In this document: piece after piece, positions 1-6,492 of the stretch | How positions within the stretch are numbered: position 1 is the first letter of the stretch | Layout of the letters: every line of letters starts with the position of its first letter | NCBI GenBank assembly: GCA_002703245.1 | Contig: NZTV01000067.1 | Location: 1-32,182 of the forward strand | DNA: 32,182 bases | Reading direction: 5' to 3' | Source of the DNA: Microbacterium sp. | Lineage (GTDB): Bacteria > Actinomycetota > Actinomycetes > Actinomycetales > Microbacteriaceae | Notes under the pieces: model-generated | Database searches by the model: none | The model's input: only the letters and a program-made list of their open reading frames with translations | Told to the model about the DNA's origin: nothing | Position numbers and translations under genes: made by a program

Positions 1-105
1 GATCCCCAGATCCGCCGCGATCGCCTTCAACGTCGCCCCAGGCGTGGACTCATACAAGTCCACCGCCCGCTGCCGGAACTCGTCCGTGTAGTTCTTCCTC
101 GCCAT
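1..105 (-). mobile_element. IS3-family transposase OrfA, N-terminal part (runs off the window)
   Basis: The reverse strand opens with ATG at 105-103 and encodes 35 residues beginning MARKNYTDEFRQRAVDLYES, in frame to the window edge. This is the start of the helix-turn-helix OrfA of IS3-family elements in actinobacteria, which binds the element's ends; OrfB with the DDE catalytic domain would lie beyond the window. The gene is in the same orientation as the exopolysaccharide genes to its right. Only the N-terminus is visible, so whether the element is intact cannot be judged. Confidence 0.8.
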
Positions 106-144
106 CCCTTGGATTCTCGCTTCCCCAGCGCCGTGCTGGAATCA

Positions 145-166
145 GCGTGTCCAAGATCAGGGGTCA
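145..166 (-). repeat. Probable IS3-family outer inverted repeat (one end only)
   Basis: About 40 bp outside the OrfA start, the reverse strand reads TGACCCCTGATCTTGGACAC, starting at 166. A terminal TGACCCC-like sequence just upstream of orfA is where and how an IS3-family end is expected. The matching right end and target duplication are outside the window, so the exact boundary is an inference. Confidence 0.5.
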
Positions 167-239
167 AGCGCCCCCGCGCAGTTCCTTATGACACGACACC
201 GGGCGCCAGGGACGAAGCACCGAACTTGGTGGGCAGAAC

Positions 240-1289
240 CTATGAACCGCTGTGGATGAGAGCGTGACGGAGCAGATCGATGTGGGCGACGGCTCTTTCT
301 CCGAGACCCTCTGATGAGATACGTTCGCGCAGTGTCGGGGAAGATTGGTCGAGGATGGCGCTCTGAACGAGGGAAGTGGCCTCATCTGGAGTGTCTGCGA
401 CCGCAGAAGACAGACCCAGCTCTCGGTGAAGCCCTCTCGTCTTAGGCTTGGGCTGATAAGAGACAAAGGGGACCCCGAGCGTCGCACTTACCAGTCCGAC
501 ATGGAGCTTGTCTGAGACAATTCCGTCGAGCTCCGTCAGCGCCTCGACGAACTGCGTCACAGTCGAATAGCGGACGGTGTCGTTGTCGTTTGTCCATTCG
601 TAGGGATCGCCAAAGACGTGGCTGTGCGTCACAAGTGGAACGATCTCGACTTCTGCGCCGAACGCCTTCTCCAAGGCGCCCACAAACGGAGCGGCTCTTT
701 TGCGATGAAGATTGACGCCGAGGCGGGCACCGCCACTATTCGGCGACCTATCTCCCTGCGAGTTCGACACGTAGCGGGGTGCCGCGAAAAGAACGTCGGG
801 ATGGTAGGCGTACTGTTTGTGAAATAGACGCTCCACAAGAGGGGCATCGGTCGAGAGCCGAACCGAACCGTAACGTGCCCAGGGGCCGTCGAAGAATCGT
901 CTGCGGTTTCCCCATATCCCGGTGCTCTTTCCATCCCCGTCCCCGCCGATCGACAGAGGGACAACGCGCGATGAGTGGGTTCTGCAGTAACGCAGGAGTT
1001 CGCCGAACTCGCGGTCTACAGCGCGGCTTGCGGGTCGGGCGAGGAAATCGATCATCCGATCCGACGACAGCATCGCGCCGCCCCCGATGATGATCAGGTC
1101 TGGCTCGGCTGTAAGGGCGTCGAGAGTGGGTGCCACCTGTACCTCTGGCGATTGAACGATGTGCGCGTTGCGAGAGATAACGCTTGGGCGCGCCCCGAAT
1201 TGTCTAGCTGCGCTTGCGAAGACTTCCGCCATGAGGTCGTCGCCGAAATTTCCGTAGTGGTACGACCCCCAGATCGCTACATCGGTCAT
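240..1289 (-). CDS. Polysaccharide pyruvyl transferase family protein
   Basis: This 349-residue protein starts MTDVAIWGSYHYGNFGDDLM. Proteins of this family (PF04230) transfer pyruvate from phosphoenolpyruvate to sugars of exopolysaccharides or secondary wall polymers, forming ketals in the cytoplasm. Family marks seen here are the N-terminal GNFGDDL loop, the IIIGGGAMLS strand near residue 70, the VPLSIGGDG segment, and a C-terminal VSDKLHVGLVSATLGVPFVSY block. I chose the ATG at 1289 because that is where the family begins; the frame stays open upstream to 1403 inside the neighbour gene. It is the last gene of a four-gene run, 4 bp after the preceding stop. Only about 75 bp separate its stop from the IS end. 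Substrate unknown. Confidence 0.8.
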   Translation of the reverse strand: MTDVAIWGSYHYGNFGDDLMAEVFASAARQFGARPSVISRNAHIVQSPEVQVAPTLDALTAEPDLIIIGGGAMLSSDRMIDFLARPASRAVDREFGELLRYCRTHSSRVVPLSIGGDGDGKSTGIWGNRRRFFDGPWARYGSVRLSTDAPLVERLFHKQYAYHPDVLFAAPRYVSNSQGDRSPNSGGARLGVNLHRKRAAPFVGALEKAFGAEVEIVPLVTHSHVFGDPYEWTNDNDTVRYSTVTQFVEALTELDGIVSDKLHVGLVSATLGVPFVSYQPKPKTRGLHRELGLSSAVADTPDEATSLVQSAILDQSSPTLRERISSEGLGERAVAHIDLLRHALIHSGS

Positions 1290-1293
1290 TCTG

Positions 1294-2259
1294 TCATCCG
1301 TTTCTGCGTATCGATGGAAGATACCGCCTAATGCGTGAGAGGGGAGCCTTGGAGATGAGGTGATCGAACCACCACCTGTCCGCGGCGAGCCACTCCACCA
1401 CATGTAGGGGGTGACGCAAGGGCCAAGTGAGTGGGGCGTGGGGAATAGCGTGGTAGCGGGATGCCCTGGCTGTGTGGGTGCTCCCTGACCCGAACCCGAG
1501 ATTCGTCACGAGGTTTGACCGCGGACAAATGCAGAGCCCGCGGTGCAAGAGCATCGCGAGTAGCCAGCGGGATGCCCACGCGCTGTCGCTGGGGCTAGCA
1601 AGCTGCCGGTCCCAGACAGACTCATAGAAGTACTGTTCTCGTCTGCGGGCGAATAGTGACCGCAGATTCTCGCGCACGGCGGGATCGTTGAGTGCGGACA
1701 TGCTGTGATCGTAGGTGCTCCATGACCGGCGCCAAGCGCCCCAGCCCCAGATGTGGGCGTACCGGGAGAAGTAGTAGCTCGAATTCGACTTGGCAGCCAG
1801 GTGGCTGGGTAGAAACTGGTTGCCGCTGACCATCGCAACACGATGATCATCTTCGAATCGATGGAGCATTGCGCGCATGAACGGGTAGAAGTCTGGCGAT
1901 GGAAGGCAGTCTTCCTCGAGAAGGACAAAATTGTCGTGCCCGTCGCCCAAGACCCAGTCGATCGCGGCAGGCATCGCTCGAACTACTCCGAGGTTCCGCT
2001 CGGGCCTCAGTACCTTCATGCGCTCGTGCTGATCCTGCTGTCGGGAGACCCATTCGAGTACAGCTTCGCATTCCTCGATGGCTCGGGGCCCGCCCGTCGG
2101 ATTGGGTGCGTCGAGGAAAACATAGACAGGTCCTCGATGGTGCTCCAGGACCGCTGTCAGCGTCTGCTTCAGCTGTCCAAGTCTCCTGTATCCGACAACA
2201 ATTGACGGGACCTCCGGGGTTGTGCCTGCGTCACCCGGGGGTCGGATGATATTGCTCAA
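1294..2259 (-). CDS. Glycosyltransferase, GT-A fold (GT2-like)
   Basis: A 321-residue soluble glycosyltransferase. The N-terminus SIVVGYRRLGQLKQTL is the first beta-alpha unit of a nucleotide-sugar binding fold. NLGVVRAMPAAIDWVL is followed by VLLEEDCLPSPDFYPFM, where the acidic EED cluster near residue 120 should bind the metal and nucleotide diphosphate. The later YYFSRYAHIWGWGAWRRSW block is typical of the bacterial GNT-I-like/HlpA-like glycosyltransferases. The start is a TTG at 2259-2257, preceded on the coding strand by AAGGAA seven bases away. It overlaps the upstream wecG-like stop as TTGA, so the two genes are translationally coupled. Donor and acceptor sugars cannot be read from sequence. 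Confidence 0.82.
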   Translation of the reverse strand: MSNIIRPPGDAGTTPEVPSIVVGYRRLGQLKQTLTAVLEHHRGPVYVFLDAPNPTGGPRAIEECEAVLEWVSRQQDQHERMKVLRPERNLGVVRAMPAAIDWVLGDGHDNFVLLEEDCLPSPDFYPFMRAMLHRFEDDHRVAMVSGNQFLPSHLAAKSNSSYYFSRYAHIWGWGAWRRSWSTYDHSMSALNDPAVRENLRSLFARRREQYFYESVWDRQLASPSDSAWASRWLLAMLLHRGLCICPRSNLVTNLGFGSGSTHTARASRYHAIPHAPLTWPLRHPLHVVEWLAADRWWFDHLISKAPLSRIRRYLPSIRRNG

Positions 2260-3017
2260 CTCGGTTGTTCCTTATCGCTCGTGCTGCGCCACTTCGTAGC
2301 GACCTGAAGGCAAAACTTTATGTTGCCGACCGTATATCTTTTCCACAGTCTGCGGGGCTCCGCAGCGAATCTATACGCCCACTCAAATCCGCTTCGCTGC
2401 ACCCACGGCGGCGCCTCGGGAACCGTGCCGGCGAGGAAATCGAAGGCCGCGCCGACTCCCGCCGCTGGCATTCCCAAACGAGCTGCGAGGGCGGTTGAAA
2501 CGTAGTCCTGCTTGGGCGTACCGAGACCCACCCATATCATGTTTGCTGAGGAGCTGCGCACAGCGCCCTCACACTCTTCGAGAAAGGACTCGGAGACCGG
2601 TGCGTAGGGCGGGGAATAGAAGCCGGCAGCCTTTAGGCTCGGGTACCTCTCTCTCAATGTGTCCTCGAGTGCCGCCAGAGTTTCCGGTGTGGAACCAAGA
2701 AAGAACGGTCGGCTTCCATGCAGTTCTTGGGAGAGAAGCGCCCTCTCGAAGAAGGAAGGGCCTCGAACTCGCTGGGCGGTTGGTGCTCCCTTCGCGCGCA
2801 TGACGAGCGCAACAGGTGCTCCATCCGGGAGGTTGGCTCCGGCAGAGCAGAGCAGGTCCCGGTATGTCGCGTCGTCGCGTGTCAGTGATACGCAGTAGGC
2901 ATTGGCTAGCCGAATGCTTGTCGGATCTCCGCGTTGTATCGCGGACATGAGCCAATTGACGCTCTCGGCAAGATCGGTCGCTCTAAACGGAACGCCTCCG
3001 ACGTGCACGGTTTTCAT
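2256..3017 (-). CDS. WecG/TagA/CpsF family glycosyltransferase
   Basis: A 253-residue protein of the GT26 family, which adds the second sugar (often ManNAc or ManNAcA) to a polyprenyl-diphosphate-linked monosaccharide on the inner face of the membrane. Family landmarks in order are LANAYCVSLTRDDATYRDLL, the NLPDG loop with the conserved Asp near residue 89, RVRGPSFFERAL, PFFLGSTPETL, WVGLGTPKQD (usually PKQE), GVGAAFDFLAGTVPEAPPWV and GFEWAYRFAAEPRRLWKRY. Length matches the family. It follows the initiating sugar transferase by 48 bp and overlaps the next glycosyltransferase by four bases, which fits its role as second enzyme of repeat-unit assembly. Confidence 0.9.
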   Translation of the reverse strand: MKTVHVGGVPFRATDLAESVNWLMSAIQRGDPTSIRLANAYCVSLTRDDATYRDLLCSAGANLPDGAPVALVMRAKGAPTAQRVRGPSFFERALLSQELHGSRPFFLGSTPETLAALEDTLRERYPSLKAAGFYSPPYAPVSESFLEECEGAVRSSSANMIWVGLGTPKQDYVSTALAARLGMPAAGVGAAFDFLAGTVPEAPPWVQRSGFEWAYRFAAEPRRLWKRYTVGNIKFCLQVATKWRSTSDKEQPS

Positions 3018-3065
3018 TCTTGGTCGCTCTCAACTATTTCCAAGACTTCGCGCTCCTCATAGCGT

Positions 3066-4601
3066 CTAGTGGGCGGTATTTCCCGGGGCGAAGGCGGCTC
3101 GGCCCGTCCGCACGACAATTGCGAGATCGGTCAGCAAGGACCAGTTCTCGACATAGGACAGGTCGAGTCGGACGGTGTCCTCCCATGACAGCATCGACCG
3201 CCCGCTCACCTGCCACAGGCCTGTGATTCCAGGCTTGACGATGAAGCGGCGGTGCACGTGATCGGCGTACTGCGCGACCTCGGACGGGAGCGGTGGGCGC
3301 GGGCCGACCAGTGACATCGACCCGCCAATGACGTTGAACAGTTGAGGGAGCTCGTCGAGGCTGAACTTGCGCATGATCCTCCCGATCGGCGTGACCCGCG
3401 GATCGTTCTGCATCTTGAAGAGCACCTCGTTGCCGGCGTCGCGGTCCTGCTTGGCCAGCTTCTCCAGAAGCTCTTCCGCATTGACCACCATGGATCGGAA
3501 CTTGATCATGGTGAACTCTTTGCCGCGGAGGCCGATCCGCGTCTGACGGAAGAACACCGGGCCCTCGCTCGAGAGTCGAACCGTGATCGCGAGAAACGCG
3601 AGAAGCGGACTGAGGATGATCACGCCGAGAACGCTCGCGACCAGGTCGACCATCCGCTTCAGGAAGAGCTGGCCCCTGCTGAAGCGCGGCGTCTCCACAT
3701 GGATAAGCGGAAGTCCTGCGACAGGGCGAGTGTGGAGACGTGGGCCGGCAATATCGACGATGCTCGGCGCGAGCACCAGGTGCTGCTTGCCGGCTTCCAG
3801 CCGCCACGAGATCTGCTTGACCTTGTCCGGCGGAAGCTCGTCCGTACTGGTGACGGCCACGGTATCCGCGCCAGTCTGGGCAATGGCGAAGTCGACATCG
3901 TCGAGGCCGCCCAGGATGGGGAGCTCAGACCCCCGGACGGTGAGCGACCGCCCATTGGACGTGGTGCAGGCGCCGACGACCCGGTAGCCGGCGGAGGGTG
4001 TGCGATCCAATTCGCGCGCGATCTGGGTGACGGAGTCGGGAGAGCCCACGAGGAGCACGCGGGCGGAGTACTCGTTCATCGAGCGGTGCGCGATGAGCCA
4101 CTGCCGCCACATCCATCTGGCGAACACCAGAACCAGGATCCCCAGCGGGAGGCTAATTAAGAGGTATCCCCGTGCGACCTCGACCTTGAGGAGGAACGCA
4201 CCGATCGCGATGAACCCGAAGAGGGTGATGCTCGCACTCGCGACGCGAACGTATTCGGTGGTGCCGGTGCCGACCACACGATCACTGCGGGAGTCGATGA
4301 GGCTGAGCGCCCACATCCACAACACCACCAGACCGGCCGAGAACAGCCAGTACGAGATCGCGCTGATCCGCGCATCCTCATGGATCGCCAGATCGACATT
4401 GCCCGTGCCGAACCACACGATCTGGGCCCCGAAAACGACCCACACCAGCACGAAGAAGTCCGTGATCAGCAGCCGCCGCGCATAGCGCTGGCGCCACCGG
4501 GACTGCTTCGGCGTAGGTATGGCTGGTTGCGCGCTCGTCGGCGCGCTCATTGGTACTGCATGTTTCGACGTCGTTGTCGTGTCGGATTCAATGGTCGACA
4601 C
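3066..4601 (-). CDS. Exopolysaccharide polyprenyl-phosphate sugar transferase (WbaP/CpsE-like)
   Basis: A 511-residue initiating enzyme that moves a sugar-1-phosphate from a UDP-sugar to undecaprenyl phosphate. Residues 40-170 hold four hydrophobic segments (for example FFVLVWVVFGAQIVWF and LLISLPLGILVLVFARWMW). A soluble Rossmann-like middle with RVLLVGSPDSV follows, then a fifth hydrophobic segment (LVASVLGVIILSPLLAFLAI). The C-terminal PF02397 catalytic domain has KFRSM, the Asp-Glu pair of SLDELPQLFNV near residues 416-417, GPRPPLPSE and KPGITGLWQVSGR. The start is GTG at 4601-4599, with AAAGG a few bases upstream. It is the first gene of the minus-strand run. Confidence 0.92.
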   Translation of the reverse strand: MSTIESDTTTTSKHAVPMSAPTSAQPAIPTPKQSRWRQRYARRLLITDFFVLVWVVFGAQIVWFGTGNVDLAIHEDARISAISYWLFSAGLVVLWMWALSLIDSRSDRVVGTGTTEYVRVASASITLFGFIAIGAFLLKVEVARGYLLISLPLGILVLVFARWMWRQWLIAHRSMNEYSARVLLVGSPDSVTQIARELDRTPSAGYRVVGACTTSNGRSLTVRGSELPILGGLDDVDFAIAQTGADTVAVTSTDELPPDKVKQISWRLEAGKQHLVLAPSIVDIAGPRLHTRPVAGLPLIHVETPRFSRGQLFLKRMVDLVASVLGVIILSPLLAFLAITVRLSSEGPVFFRQTRIGLRGKEFTMIKFRSMVVNAEELLEKLAKQDRDAGNEVLFKMQNDPRVTPIGRIMRKFSLDELPQLFNVIGGSMSLVGPRPPLPSEVAQYADHVHRRFIVKPGITGLWQVSGRSMLSWEDTVRLDLSYVENWSLLTDLAIVVRTGRAAFAPGNTAH

Positions 4602-4683
4602 GATTGCCTTTCACTTCTGATCTCCCCAACAAGAACGAAGTGCCCCCCGCATGAGATCTCTCTCATCAAGCGGCAACTCGACC

Positions 4684-4689
4684 AGCATA
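4684..4689 (-). promoter_or_regulatory. Candidate -10 box for the exopolysaccharide operon; otherwise empty spacer 4602-4810
   Basis: The reverse strand carries TATGCT about 83 nt upstream of the GTG start of the sugar transferase, in the only non-coding stretch where its promoter can lie. The corresponding -35 region is a poor match to TTGACA, so this is a weak call. I see no small gene in 4602-4810. Confidence 0.28.
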
Positions 4690-4810
4690 GGGGGATACAT
4701 GCGTGCATCCACGACCAGGAGCGGTTGCGGAACCTGACTGTAACGCGATCGTTTCGTTCGTGTCTGTCCCCTCTTTGGGGGATACGGGCGTCTTGGGGCG
4801 CGCCGGTTCT

Positions 4811-4844
4811 GGGGGTGGGGGCTTGGGAGCGGCGGGTTGTGGGG
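4811..4844 (+). other. Potential G-quadruplex motif
   Basis: G-runs at 4811-4815, 4817-4821, 4825-4827, 4834-4836 and 4841-4844 are separated by loops of 1, 3, 6 and 4 nt, meeting the usual G3+N1-7 rule on the plus strand. It lies between the end of the minus-strand sigma gene and the start of the minus-strand sugar transferase. Whether it folds in the cell is unknown. Confidence 0.5.
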
Positions 4845-4942
4845 TTTCGGTACGCCGCCTGCGGCGGCTACTCAACCTCCGGGTGCTCGGCGGCTACTCA
4901 ACCTCCGGGGGTGGGGCGGCTACTCAACCTCCGGGAGGGAGA
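4843..4942. repeat. REP-like inverted repeat followed by a 26-bp tandem repeat
   Basis: Bases 4843-4877 form an imperfect palindrome, GGTTTCGGTACGCCGCC paired with GGCGGCTACTCAACC around a short TGC loop. This is the layout of dispersed repeats with GTTTCGGTACGC/GCTACTCAACC ends that I associate with Microbacteriaceae (from memory). Its right half, CGGCTACTCAACCTCCGGG, recurs exactly three times at 4865, 4891 and 4917, giving a strict 26-bp period. The last copy runs into the 3' end of the sigma gene and supplies its stop codon. Confidence 0.75.
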
Positions 4943-5915
4943 AGTGGGGGAAGAGGGTGGGGTCTAGGAACGACGTGATGGAGGAAATCGTGTTGTCGGT
5001 GATGTCGAGGACCGTCAGAGACCAGGCGTGATGCGGGGCGTCGCGGTGCTCGCCGACGGAGAACGCGACCGCGGCCTGCCCGTTGGCGGAGACGACACGG
5101 GTTCGCCAGCTGGGGCACAGCGTCATCGGCACGGCATGCGCGAAAGCCGCAACCGCATCCGAGCCGGCGTACCACTCCGCCAGCGGCGGCATCTGCCACG
5201 TCACATCCGGAGCGAGAAGGTCGACGAACGCCTGAAGGTCAGAGGTGGCGAGTGCCTCGGCGAACCGATGGGCGAGCGCGAGCTCCGCCGGGGAAGGGCG
5301 AGGATCCGCGGGGCGGTCGGGGGAGACGTGGCGGGCGGCCACCGTGCGTCGTCCCCGCGCCAGGGCCGAATGGATCGACGTCGGGGTGGTCCCCATGGCG
5401 GAAGACGCATCGGACGCCGAGAAACCGAGCACATCGACCAGAAGAAGCGCAGCCCGCTCATTGCCGCTCAGCCGCTGCAACGCCGCGACGAAGGCAAGCT
5501 CGATGTGCTCGGTGCGCTGCGCCGACTCCGCCGGATCGGGATACGGCGTCAACCACGCAATCTCCGTGTTCGGCACTGCCTGTGCGGCCGGCTCGGTGCT
5601 CGCCGGGCCCAGATCGATCGGGAGCGCACGTCGTCCCCGGGCCTTCGCCGCATCCAGACACGTGCGCGTCGCCACCGTGTACAGCCACGTGCGAAGCGAG
5701 CTGCGCCCCTCGAACCGGTCATACGCCGCCCACGCGCGCAGAAGTGCATCCTGCAGAGCGTCATCGGCGTCGTGCACCGACCCCAGCATTCGATAGCAGT
5801 GGGCATGCAGGTCCGGGCGAAGCGGAGACACCGCCCGATCGAACCGTTCGCGGCCGGTCTCGCCGTCTCGCACTGCGGGCTCGGCCGCGGGGGCGTCGAA
5901 GAAATTCTGCGCCAT
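4920..5915 (-). CDS. ECF sigma factor with C-terminal SnoaL-like domain (SigG/TIGR02960-like)
   Basis: A 331-residue sigma-70-family protein that should direct RNA polymerase to a small stress or developmental regulon. Region 2 is seen as LHAHCYRMLGSVHDADDALQ and AWAAYDRFEGRSSLRTWLYT. Region 4 appears as ALQRLSGNERAALLLVDVLG followed by SASDASSAMGTTPTSIHSAL. After about residue 210 comes an NTF2/SnoaL-like domain (ALATSDLQAFVDLLAPDVTW...), as in long ECF groups such as mycobacterial SigG; such tails can regulate activity in place of an anti-sigma factor. No anti-sigma gene is adjacent. I start at ATG 5915 (MAQNFFDAPAAEP); the frame is open far upstream only by high-GC chance. Its last residues, PEVE-stop, come from the REP-like repeat. 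Confidence 0.88.
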   Translation of the reverse strand: MAQNFFDAPAAEPAVRDGETGRERFDRAVSPLRPDLHAHCYRMLGSVHDADDALQDALLRAWAAYDRFEGRSSLRTWLYTVATRTCLDAAKARGRRALPIDLGPASTEPAAQAVPNTEIAWLTPYPDPAESAQRTEHIELAFVAALQRLSGNERAALLLVDVLGFSASDASSAMGTTPTSIHSALARGRRTVAARHVSPDRPADPRPSPAELALAHRFAEALATSDLQAFVDLLAPDVTWQMPPLAEWYAGSDAVAAFAHAVPMTLCPSWRTRVVSANGQAAVAFSVGEHRDAPHHAWSLTVLDITDNTISSITSFLDPTLFPHFSLPEVE

Positions 5916-5982
5916 GCGACGATTCTGCCCGGGCCGAACAGTCTCACCTACCGACAGAACGACCCACGAGCAAGGAGAACCC

Positions 5983-6273
5983 ATGCCGTTCGAACCCATC
6001 GCCCTCGACCACACCTTCACCGCGCCCATCGGCGTCACCGTCAAAGGCGAGGTGTGGGCATGCGTCGAAATGCCCGGATCCGCCGAATTCTTCGGCACCG
6101 GCCGCTCCGTGCGGGTCGACCTCACCGTCGACGAGGTTCCGCTGAAAGACGTCGGGATGATGGTCACCGGCACCGGCGGGCACATGGTCTCGCTGAACGC
6201 CGGCGTGCGCCGCAAGCTCGGCAAGGACGTCGGGGACACCGTGACCGTGCACCTCGAGCGTCGGGTGAAGTAG
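5983..6273 (+). CDS. DUF1905 domain protein
   Basis: A 96-residue protein starting MPFEPIALDHTFTAPI, with AAGGAG five bases before the ATG. It matches the small DUF1905 beta-barrel family by its GEVWACVEMPGSAEFFGTGR segment, the DVGMMVTGTGGHMVSLNAGV stretch and the closing RRKLGKDVGDTVTVHLERRV. Biochemical function is not established for the family. It is divergent from the sigma gene with 67 bp between starts, so the two probably share a regulatory region. A decayed copy of its 3' end sits at 30059-30149 in front of another HNH fragment. Confidence 0.82.
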   Translation: MPFEPIALDHTFTAPIGVTVKGEVWACVEMPGSAEFFGTGRSVRVDLTVDEVPLKDVGMMVTGTGGHMVSLNAGVRRKLGKDVGDTVTVHLERRVK

Positions 6274-6282
6274 CGGGCGTCT

Positions 6283-6306
6283 GGGGTTTGGGGTCTGGGG
6301 TCTGGG
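6283..6306 (+). other. Potential G-quadruplex motif just after the DUF1905 stop
   Basis: Four G-runs (6283-6286, 6290-6293, 6297-6300, 6304-6306) are separated by uniform 3-nt loops TTT, TCT, TCT. It begins 10 nt after the stop codon on the coding strand, so it could form in the mRNA and act on 3'-end formation. It is also a small GGGGTYT tandem repeat. Confidence 0.55.
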
Positions 6307-6350
6307 CGCGCCCGTTGCGGATTGAGGGCCCTTTCGGGGCTCGGCGGTGC

Positions 6351-6460
6351 GTGCAAAACGGGGGGTCTCGGCGGGCAAGCCTGGTCTCGAGAGATTCTTC
6401 GTGATTCTCGACTGGACCTGCGGTTTTCGGGGGTGGAATGTCGGAGGCCCCTCGTACTCT
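6351..6460 (+). promoter_or_regulatory. Conserved HNH leader (copy A) with phased TCTCG repeats and -10-like box
   Basis: GTGCAAAA (6351-6358) is followed by GGTCTCG at 6364 and again 19 bp later at 6383, then TTCTCG at 6405-6410. A TACTCT box at 6455-6460 lies 38 nt before the ATG, which fits a -10 element. The same elements occur at nearly the same distances upstream of HNH copies C and D (30194 and 30850). The -35 region is not recognisable. I infer a promoter with an upstream protein-binding array; the binding protein is unknown. Confidence 0.55.
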
Positions 6461-6492
6461 CGGGGGAGATCAAAGATCGAACCGGGGGTGTC

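Noticed and set aside
4865..4942. Three regularly spaced repeats as a small CRISPR array.
   Set aside because: Spacers would be only 7 bp and are themselves similar; no cas genes are near. The unit is the end of a REP-like element.
6351..6460. The HNH leader as an omega/HEARO-type guide RNA, as upstream of IscB.
   Set aside because: These proteins are DUF222/HNH without a RuvC or bridge-helix region, and no large conserved RNA fold is evident in the leader by eye.
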